Assembly: GCA_965223045.1 (NCBI GenBank)
Contig: CBDCVN010000013.1
Location: forward strand, 1-64,000
Origin: CBDCVN01 sp965223045
GTDB taxonomy: Bacteria; Deinococcota; Deinococci; Deinococcales; Trueperaceae
Length of the DNA: 64,000 nt
Direction of reading: 5' to 3'
The position numbers and the translations under genes are program-made. The stretch's first letter is position 1. Every line of letters starts with the position of its first letter. Shown in pieces: positions 15,101 through 20,000 of the stretch. The notes beneath the pieces are model-generated. The model saw only the letters and a list, made by a program, of their open reading frames with translations, was not told the origin of the DNA and searched no databases.

Positions 15101-17011
15101 GAAGTAGCTACAGGTGTAAGATTTAGTGATACACCTGATGCTAATACTAGTTTGGTTGTAGGTAGTGTAGCTAGCACTAAGGGAAGTGTTGTTAACGGTA
15201 ATAGCCAAGGTGATACAAGCATTGTTATAGATATAGGCACTGTTTCTCCTGATGAGCTTTTAACTATTATCTTTGATGTTGTAGTTAATATTCCTTTATC
15301 TCAAGATATTACAGAAGTAGTCAATCAAGGAGTAATATCGGATGATGATCCTGATACACCTGATGTCCTTACTGATGATCCTGATGATCCAAGCTGTAAT
15401 ATTGATATAAGTGGAGCAGAGATAAGTCGAGTAGGGGACTTCTCAATAGCTGCAACTTGTCCACCCGATCCTACAGTTACACCTATTGTTCATCAAGTTG
15501 ATATTGAGAATCCACTGATTGGTATTGCCAAGGCAGCTTCACCTGCAGCTGATTGTGACATATTGAAGCATGTGGTTACTTATGTATTGAATGTTCAAAA
15601 CTATGGTGATGTTGCTTTAAGTAACTTGCAAGTTGTAGATGACCTGGCCAGTATATTTGGTGCAGGTAACTACGATGTTGCAGTGAGCAGCGAGGATTTC
15701 ACCGTGAATTTAAGCTACAATGGTAACACCGATCAAAACCTCCTCACTGGAGCGGATACTTTAGCGGTAAATGGTAGTGGTATAATCATAGTATCTGTAA
15801 GCACAGATTTAGATTTTGTTGCTGCCCCTACAACCCTTGACAATACAGCAATAGCTAGGGCCACTAGCCCAACTAATGTAGTAGTAAGCGATCAGTCTAC
15901 TAATGGTAGTAATCCAGATCCAGATAATAATAATGACCCCACTGATAACACTAGTGTTACACCAGTAACTTTGCAACCTCTTCTCAATCCAGATCCTAAT
16001 ACTGTGATTGTAACAGCTACTTCAACTTTCCCTGATCGAAATTATGGAATAGGTGATGAAGTTCCTATTACCGTTACAGTTTCACAGAACACTGGATTTG
16101 ATGGGCTTTTAGCAATTGTGAGAGACAATCCACCAGAAGGCCTAACCTACATAGAGAACTCAGCAGTGGTAACTTTCCCAGATGGTTCTACACAAGAACT
16201 TGAGCCAGCAGAAGAATTAGATGATGAAGGTAATGTTGTTTGGCCCTTAGTTTGGTCCAATCTACCCCTTGGATCAGGTGAGGAATTAGTAATTAACTTT
16301 AGCTTGCGTGTACAAACTGGTGCTGCAGGCACTATAACTAACACAGTTCAAGCACAAGGTGTAGTTGGTTGCTCAGAAGGCCCAACTGTTAATGTAGCTG
16401 CAGATATCCAAGTTGATGATGAAATCTTTAGTAATTTGTGCATGCTTATAGGACGTGTCTATATAGATGCTAATGAAAGTGGTGAATACGATAGAGACCT
16501 TGATACCCCACTACCTGGTGCACGAGTAGTTCTAGGTAATGGTTGGCAAACAACCACCGATGTCGAAGGTAATTACGCCTTTAGAGATGCTGCTTGTGGT
16601 ATGGGAAGTGTGCAACTAGATAAACGCACGGCACCCTTTACGCCGTGCCCTCATTCCGAGGCCATAGGCGAGGGCTACCTCCATCAGACTAGACTCTTTG
16701 GTCTAACTGTTAGCGACTTCCCACTTTGTCCTTTAGATGGCTATACGGGAGCAGTTAGGGAAACAACAGTTATTTTGGGCCCCATAACTTTGAAGAAGAA
16801 GCACATTACCTTGCCTGAAGGTATTCGAGTGGTGCTCGAGATCGACTCAACAGAGCCATTCATGTTCCCAGTAGTACTGACTGATCCTGTGCCTAATGAT
16901 GAGCCAAGAGTATTTGACTTCTCGAGCATAGAGGAGCCATGGAGTACAACATACGATTTACCTGCAGGTACACCTATGACAGATCCTGTTTTTGAGTGGG
17001 GTGAACAATGA
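1..17011 (+). CDS. Giant repetitive surface protein (DUF11, SdrD-B and Ig-like domains), 5' partial
   Basis: The frame is open from base 2 to a TGA at 17009-17011, so the true start lies outside the window; at least 5669 codons are present. In order it holds: more than 16 DUF11-like units (1-6141), ten and a half units pairing an SdrD-B domain with a cadherin/VCBS-like Ig domain (6152-13231), another SdrD-B domain (about 13232-13560), four diverged DUF11 domains (about 13570-15490), two further DUF11-like domains, and a final SdrD-like domain near 16430-17000. Many domains carry a loop of the pattern DxNxDGxxD, typical of calcium binding, and cysteine pairs (FTCVF, EICDDD with NPDCD). This is the composition of an extracellular fibrous adhesin or stalk. 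No sortase motif or obvious type 9 sorting domain is seen at the C-terminus. The stop overlaps the start of the next gene as ATGA, implying coupled translation. The surface role is inferred from domain families; the ligand is unknown. Confidence 0.85.
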   Translation, partial: DDQFGDISGSCDINGDGVVDVLDTLPATLLAGESFTCVFSEVINGNAGDTHTNVVTASGTDDDGNPVEDSDDAVVTITDVPADINVTKTANPTEIAEPGGTVEFTVLVENDSQVDSITINSVIDDQFGDISGSCDINGDGVVDVLDTLPATLLAGESFTCVFSEVINGNAGDTHTNVVTASGTDDDGNPVEDSDDAVVTITDVPADINVTKTANPTEIAEPGGTVEFTVLVENDSQVDSITINSVIDDQFGDISGSCDINGDGVVDVLDTLPATLLAGESFTCVFSEVINGNAGDTHTNVVTASGTDDDGNPVEDSDDAVVTITDVPADINVTKTANPTEIAEPGGTVEFTVLVENDSQVDSITINSVIDDQFGDISGSCDINGDGVVDVLDTLPATLLAGESFTCVFSEVINGNAGDTHTNVVTASGTDDDGNPVEDSDDAVVTITDVPADINVTKTANPTEIAEPGGTVEFTVLVENDSQVDSITINSVIDDQFGDISGSCDINGDGVVDVLDTLPATLLAGESFTCVFSEVINGNAGDTHTNVVTASGTDDDGNPVEDSDDAVVTITDVPADINVTKTANPTEIAEPGGTVEFTVLVENDSQVDSITINSVIDDQFGDISGSCDINGDGVVDVLDTLPATLLAGESFTCVFSEVINGNAGDTHTNVVTASGTDDDGNPVEDSDDAVVTITDVPADINVTKTANPTEIAEPGGTVEFTVLVENDSQVDSITINSVIDDQFGDISGSCDINGDGVVDVLDTLPATLLAGESFTCVFSEVINGNAGDTHTNVVTASGTDDDGNPVEDSDDAVVTITDVPADINVTKTANPTEIAEPGGTVEFTVLVENDSQVDSITINSVIDDQFGDISGSCDINGDGVVDVLDTLPATLLAGESFTCVFSEVINGNAGDTHTNVVTASGTDDDGNPVEDSDDAVVTITDVPADINVTKTANPTEIAEPGGTVEFTVLVENDSQVDSITINSVIDDQFGDISGSCDINGDGVVDVLDTLPATLLAGESFTCVFSEVINGNAGDTHTNVVTASGTDDDGNPVEDSDDAVVTITDVPADINVTKTANPTEIAEPGGTVEFTVLVENDSQVDSITINSVIDDQFGDISGSCDINGDGVVDVLDTLPATLLAGESFTCVFSEVINGNAGDTHTNVVTASGTDDDGNPVEDSDDAVVTITDVPADINVTKTANPTEIAEPGGTVEFTVLVENDSQVDSITINSVIDDQFGDISGSCDINGDGVVDVLDTLPATLLAGESFTCVFSEVINGNAGDTHTNVVTASGTDDDGNPVEDSDDAVVTITDVPADINVTKTANPTEIAEPGGTVEFTVLVENDSQVDSITINSVIDDQFGDISGSCDINGDGVVDVLDTLPATLLAGESFTCVFSEVINGNAGDTHTNVVTASGTDDDGNPVEDSDDAVVTITDVPADINVTKTANPTEIAEPGGTVEFTVLVENDSQVDSITINSVIDDQFGDISGSCDINGDGVVDVLDTLPATLLAGESFTCVFSEVINGNAGDTHTNVVTASGTDDDGNPVEDSDDAVVTITDVPADINVTKTANPTEIAEPGGTVEFTVLVENDSQVDSITINSVIDDQFGDISGSCDINGDGVVDVLDTLPATLLAGESFTCVFSEVINGNAGDTHTNVVTASGTDDDGNPVEDSDDAVVTITDVPADINVTKTANPTEIAEPGGTVEFTVLVENDSQVDSITINSVIDDQFGDISGSCDINGDGVVDVLDTLPATLLAGESFTCVFSEVINGNAGDTHTNVVTASGTDDDGNPVEDSDDAVVTITDVPADINVTKTANPTEIAEPGGTVEFTVLVENDSQVDSITINSVIDDQFGDISGSCDINGDGVVDVLDTLPATLLAGESFTCVFSEVINGNAGDTHTNVVTASGTDDDGNPVEDSDDAVVTITDVPADINVTKTANPTEIAEPGGTVEFTVLVENDSQVDSITINSVIDDQFGDISGSCDINGDGVVDVLDTLPATLLAGESFTCVFSEVINGNAGDTHTNVVTASGTDDDGNPVEDSDDAVVTITDPLTGSIGDRVWEDTNGDGVQDPTEAGINGVTVDLIDASGTVIDTQITAGDGDYDFTGLGSGNYTVDVTDTGNVLTNYDITTNNDPLAVSLGVGEDYNDADFGYIDPEPVANDDSETTTVDTPVEIDILDNDEINIVPDELDVINLPDGQNGLKEPDNGTVTLLDPNNTPNDPSDDVVEYTPDAGFIGTDTFEYEICDDDLNPDCDTATVTVTIRDPNEGSIGDRVWEDTNGDGVQDPTEAGINGVTVDLIDASGTVIDTQITAGDGDYDFTGLGSGNYTVDVTDTGNVLTNYDITTNNDPLAVSLGVGEDYNDADFGYIDPEPVANDDSETTTVDTPVEIDILDNDEINIVPDELDVINLPDGQNGLKEPDNGTVTLLDPNNTPNDPSDDVVEYTPDAGFIGTDTFEYEICDDDLNPDCDTATVTVTIRDPNEGSIGDRVWEDTNGDGVQDPTEAGINGVTVDLIDASGTVIDTQITAGDGDYDFTGLGSGNYTVDVTDTGNVLTNYDITTNNDPLAVSLGVGEDYNDADFGYIDPEPVANDDSETTTVDTPVEIDILDNDEINIVPDELDVINLPDGQNGLKEPDNGTVTLLDPNNTPNDPSDDVVEYTPDAGFIGTDTFEYEICDDDLNPDCDTATVTVTIRDPNEGSIGDRVWEDTNGDGVQDPTEAGINGVTVDLIDASGTVIDTQITAGDGDYDFTGLGSGNYTVDVTDTGNVLTNYDITTNNDPLAVSLGVGEDYNDADFGYIDPEPVANDDSETTTVDTPVEIDILDNDEINIVPDELDVINLPDGQNGLKEPDNGTVTLLDPNNTPNDPSDDVVEYTPDAGFIGTDTFEYEICDDDLNPDCDTATVTVTIRDPNEGSIGDRVWEDTNGDGVQDPTEAGINGVTVDLIDASGTVIDTQITAGDGDYDFTGLGSGNYTVDVTDTGNVLTNYDITTNNDPLAVSLGVGEDYNDADFGYIDPEPVANDDSETTTVDTPVEIDILDNDEINIVPDELDVINLPDGQNGLKEPDNGTVTLLDPNNTPNDPSDDVVEYTPDAGFIGTDTFEYEICDDDLNPDCDTATVTVTIRDPNEGSIGDRVWEDTNGDGVQDPTEAGINGVTVDLIDASGTVIDTQITAGDGDYDFTGLGSGNYTVDVTDTGNVLTNYDITTNNDPLAVSLGVGEDYNDADFGYIDPEPVANDDSETTTVDTPVEIDILDNDEINIVPDELDVINLPDGQNGLKEPDNGTVTLLDPNNTPNDPSDDVVEYTPDAGFIGTDTFEYEICDDDLNPDCDTATVTVTIRDPNEGSIGDRVWEDTNGDGVQDPTEAGINGVTVDLIDASGTVIDTQITAGDGDYDFTGLGSGNYTVDVTDTGNVLTNYDITTNNDPLAVSLGVGEDYNDADFGYIDPEPVANDDSETTTVDTPVEIDILDNDEINIVPDELDVINLPDGQNGLKEPDNGTVTLLDPNNTPNDPSDDVVEYTPDAGFIGTDTFEYEICDDDLNPDCDTATVTVTIRDPNEGSIGDRVWEDTNGDGVQDPTEAGINGVTVDLIDASGTVIDTQITAGDGDYDFTGLGSGNYTVDVTDTGNVLTNYDITTNNDPLAVSLGVGEDYNDADFGYIDPEPVANDDSETTTVDTPVEIDILDNDEINIVPDELDVINLPDGQNGLKEPDNGTVTLLDPNNTPNDPSDDVVEYTPDAGFIGTDTFEYEICDDDLNPDCDTATVTVTIRDPNEGSIGDRVWEDTNGDGVQDPTEAGINGVTVDLIDASGTVIDTQITAGDGDYDFTGLGSGNYTVDVTDTGNVLTNYDITTNNDPLAVSLGVGEDYNDADFGYIDPEPVANDDSETTTVDTPVEIDILDNDEINIVPDELDVINLPDGQNGLKEPDNGTVTLLDPNNTPNDPSDDVVEYTPDAGFIGTDTFEYEICDDDLNPDCDTATVTVTIRDPNEGSIGDRVWEDTNGDGVQDPTEAGINGVTVDLIDASGTVIDTQITAGDGDYDFTGLGSGNYTVDVTDTGNVLTNYDITTNNDPLAVSLGVGEDYNDADFGYIDPEPVANDDSETTTVDTPVEIDILDNDEINIVPDELDVINLPDGQNGLKEPDNGTVTLLDPNNTPNDPSDDVVEYTPDAGFIGTDTFEYEICDDDLNPDCDTATVTVTIRDPNEGSIGDRVWEDTNGDGVQDPTEAGINGVTVDLIDASGTVIDTQITAGDGDYDFTGLGSGNYTVDVTDTGNVLTNYDITTNNDPLAVSLGVGEDYNDADFGYIDPEPVADDDSETTTVDTPVEIDVLDNDDINIAPDELASVDLPSPTTSEGGTVSVNDNGTPGDPTDDFVDYTPDAGFIGTDTFEYEICDDDPNPDCDTATIIVSVVDPNDASIGDFVWEDINGNGIQDTGELGVPGVMVTLIDSNGIVLGTTNTNGNGGYSFNNLGSGDYTVGVILPDGYILSPANQGGNDSLDSDVNVLGQAAVTLASGENNDTIDAGLIPQVARLVADKVDDLQVDVNGDGLVNPGDTIRYTVIIRNIGDLAVTGVNFSDTPDPNTTLVVGSITTSQGTVTLGNNVNETSAGVDVGIVGVGLSVTIEFDVTVNNPLAAGVTQVSNQGIVSDNDPDTPDEPTDDPDDPTCNPESDPECTPDPTDTPIERSPDLRATKVDSLQVDVNGDGAVNPGDTIRYIVTISNVGDGVATGVNFSDTPDVNTISVVGSVTTSQGTVTLGNSADETSVDVDVGTVGVGSSVTIEFDITVNSPLPEGVTEVSNQGIVNDDDPETPETPTDDPDDPTCDPNVDQDCSPDPTDTPVESAPELRATKVDSLQIDVNNNGLVNPGDTIRYTVTISNVGDRAATGVDFSDTPDVNTALVVGSVTASQGNVTLGNSTGETSVGVDVGTVGVGSSVTIEFDITVNDPLPEGVTEVSNQGVVSDDDPDTPDDPTDDPDDPTCDPNVDQDCSPDPTDTPVERTPELRALKVDSLQVDVNSDGNVNPGDTIRYTITINNVGDEVATGVRFSDTPDANTSLVVGSVASTKGSVVNGNSQGDTSIVIDIGTVSPDELLTIIFDVVVNIPLSQDITEVVNQGVISDDDPDTPDVLTDDPDDPSCNIDISGAEISRVGDFSIAATCPPDPTVTPIVHQVDIENPLIGIAKAASPAADCDILKHVVTYVLNVQNYGDVALSNLQVVDDLASIFGAGNYDVAVSSEDFTVNLSYNGNTDQNLLTGADTLAVNGSGIIIVSVSTDLDFVAAPTTLDNTAIARATSPTNVVVSDQSTNGSNPDPDNNNDPTDNTSVTPVTLQPLLNPDPNTVIVTATSTFPDRNYGIGDEVPITVTVSQNTGFDGLLAIVRDNPPEGLTYIENSAVVTFPDGSTQELEPAEELDDEGNVVWPLVWSNLPLGSGEELVINFSLRVQTGAAGTITNTVQAQGVVGCSEGPTVNVAADIQVDDEIFSNLCMLIGRVYIDANESGEYDRDLDTPLPGARVVLGNGWQTTTDVEGNYAFRDAACGMGSVQLDKRTAPFTPCPHSEAIGEGYLHQTRLFGLTVSDFPLCPLDGYTGAVRETTVILGPITLKKKHITLPEGIRVVLEIDSTEPFMFPVVLTDPVPNDEPRVFDFSSIEEPWSTTYDLPAGTPMTDPVFEWGEQ
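6152..13231 (+). repeat. Tandem array of 645-bp units (215 aa each), 10 identical copies plus one diverged
   Basis: Units begin at 6152, 6797, 7442, 8087, 8732, 9377, 10022, 10667, 11312, 11957 and 12602. Each encodes an SdrD-B domain (GSIGDRVWEDTNGDGVQD at its start) followed by an Ig-like domain (DILDND near its start, AGFIGTDTFEYEICDDD near its end). Sequence identity holds to about 12922, halfway through the eleventh unit. After that the unit is clearly diverged and 15 bp shorter, as expected of an array-edge copy that escapes homogenisation. Confidence 0.95.
13570..15490 (+). repeat. Four diverged tandem DUF11 units (about 470-480 bp)
   Basis: Four successive units open with a variant of KVDSLQVDVNGDG-VNPGDTIRY and close with an acidic, cysteine-containing linker (for example DPDDPTCDP). 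Unlike the two arrays upstream, they differ at many positions in DNA and protein, so they behave as old duplications. Units two and three share the segment containing GCTCGAGC (14310 and 14781). Boundaries are approximate. Confidence 0.8.
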
Positions 17012-20000
17012 GAAAGAATTATATTTACTTACTAGTTAATTTGTTATTGATTTTTGTTGCGCATGTTAGTGCGCAACAAACCCTTCCTTTAAATGGAGAA
17101 GTACTAAAAGGTATAGTAGTAGGAGACGGGCTAAACTGGGAGAGCAATGAATTAAACGTAACAGTAACAGTAACAAAGAGCAGCCAAATAGGAATAAAGG
17201 TGTACTCACCGGGCTTTGATCCTGATGATTATAGAGCAGAGTGGCAAGGAGGGCAAGAACTAGGAGATGAAAGATACGATCAAGGAAGGGGAGAAGTAAG
17301 AGCAGAATTCATACTAAGCAGAGGAAATGAGGTAGTAGCTAGCAAGAGCTACGGAATAGAGTCCCACAGGGTAGATGTATTGTTCAATCAAACATTGAGT
17401 CCAGGGGATTACGTACTGACCTCGAGATTCTATGGAAAAGGGAAAAACTCGTTTATCTATGGATTTGAAACAAGCACAGTAAATGCACTAGAGCTATACG
17501 TAGAAGCCTACGAAGCAATAGTAGACCCAATAATAACCAACTACAATATAGCTAGAGGCCAATGGCAAGTGCCATTTAGCATAAAAAATAGAACAGGAAG
17601 AACGGCAAATATATGGATATATGATGGAGATGGTCCCTACGAACTGCTGTTTAAACTCAAGAACCCTAGAGGAGAAGAAACAGATCAAGCAGTGTCAGGA
17701 GACCTAGAATGGCTGGGATACCCACTACCAGACCAAGGGGATTATGATTTTCAGTTCTTAGTACCCGACTCAGCCTACCAATACACAAATACCATAGGAC
17801 TAAGGGCAGATTGCAGACTGAGAATACTAAAAGAGGGATACGAATGCGTAACCCCAGCTGTGTTTGAAATAACTAAAAGTGTAACCCCCACCCATGTACA
17901 AAGAGGTCAAGAAGTAACATATCAATTGAATGTAACAAATGTAGGAGGGTCATGGGGAACAGCACAATTAGAAGATATACTGCCCAAAGAACTAGAAGGA
18001 GAGAATTTAAATGTAACCCTAGACCTAAACTCAAGGGAAACCAAAACATACACAATAAAAGCCAGAGTGAAAGAAACAGTAGTAGCCGAAACTCCAACAA
18101 TAGCAACAAGTAGCTGTAATGATTACTATAGCTACTGCGAGACATACAATAGTGAAATAGTAACCGGAGAAATAATAAATACCGGCACCATAAGATGGGA
18201 AAGAGGAAGTGCCTCAGCCTCAGCAAGTATATATATAGTAGAGCCACCACCCCCCCCAGGAGCTGCACCACCACCACCGATATTCACTCTAAGCAAAGAA
18301 ACAACACAACTGGCAGCATGTACCGGAGATGTAATCACTTACGTAATAAGAGTAAGTAACACAGGAGGATCAGCAGGACAAGTACTGCTAGAAGATGTGT
18401 TACCAGAGAGCTTAGAGGGGCGAGATTTAAGCCAGAACATAGTATTAGCAGCAAATGAAACACAAGAATTCACAATATCAGGAGTAGTAAAGGAAAATGC
18501 TCCTGACTTGATAGTAAATAGAGTAATACTAAGAAGTGTTGTAGGGGACCAAAGTGCAGAAGCAACAGTAAGACTAGATTGCCCACCGCCACCACCAGAA
18601 CCAACAACAATGGTGTTAATAAAAGAAGTAAATCCATCAATAGCAAGAGCAGGAGATAGAGTAACCTTTGTACTAACAGCAAGAAATAGTAGCAATGTAA
18701 AGCGAGAGTTTGTACTAGAAGATAACTTGCCAGAAGGAATAGAAGGGAAGAATTTTAGTGAGGGATTCCCATTAGAAGCGGGAGAATCAAGGACATTTAG
18801 AATAGATGCAGTAGTAGCAGATTGGGTAGAGGGAGGGACAGAGATAATAAATTTTGCAACATTAAGTGCAGAGGGTCATAGCGTAACAGCAACAGCAACA
18901 GTGTTTGTAGAGAGTGTGCTAGTGGCAGCAGATATACCACCACCACCACCGCCAGCTTATGAACTAAAGAAAAGGGCAATAAAGGAGAACCTTGAACAAG
19001 GAGAAGAAGCGGTCTTTGAAATAGAGGTAACAAATACAGGAGGATCAGAGGGAGAAGTAACAATCAGAGATATGCTTCCAGAAGGGATAGAAGGAGAAGA
19101 TATAGCAGAAACATTCATGCTAGAGGCAGGGCAAGGCAAAACAATAACAGTAAAAGGAAAAGCGGTGACCTGTGGGGAGCTAACGAATACAGCAATATTA
19201 AGAAGTGGAGCAGGGAATCAAAGGGCAGAGGCGATAGTAACGGTAATATGCCCACCAGCACTACCAGATATAGAACAAACAAGATTTTCAGATATAGACT
19301 TGGTGTTTGGGAGCGAAGGGGAAATAGGATTAGTAGATACAGTGCTGATAACTCATCAAGTACCAGCAGGATCAGAATACAAAGCAGGGACATCAAGGTT
19401 AAATGGGACACCAATGGCTGACCCCATAGCAGATGAGACAGGCAGGCTATATTGGGTGCTAGGGCCAATGACAGAGGGAAGGATAAGGTATCATGTAATA
19501 CATAAGGAAGTAAACCTGCCACCAGTAGAAGATCCAACGTTCACGATAAGGGCAGCAGAGCGAGAGATAATGATAGTGGGGGATGTGTCGTTTAGTGATC
19601 TAATAGAGCTAGGAGTGGAGAGAGAAGTAACAGTAGCAAGAAAGACAGTAGGAGAGGAACTAACCCTAGCGAATTATCAACTGAATGTAGGGAACAGACA
19701 GCCAATAGAGGTAGGAGTAGAACTAAGCCCGGAAGTAGTAGCTAACCTAGTAGCACAAGAGAGACCTTACATAACAGTGGGAGCGAATTTAGAGTTTATA
19801 GAGGAAGATGCAAGGCCAAGTTTGTCGGGATATCAAGTGGAGCTAGTGGATAATAAGGCGTTGTTAAGGTTTGAGCCACAGCCAACAGTAAAGAGGTTAG
19901 AGCTTGAGCTAGGGTATGGGAACACAATAAAGGAAACAAGGATAACGTTATTAGGAGCAGAGGGAGGGTTTTATCAGTACCACTTGCATGCGAGGGGGAG

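Noticed and set aside
16625..16715. Inserted palindromic element in the giant gene (GCACGGC / GCCGTGC and neighbouring hairpins)
   Set aside because: The encoded residues (RTAPFTP, GEGYLHQTR, LTVSDFPL) read like a natural part of the C-terminal domain, so insertion is not needed; the hairpins may be chance.
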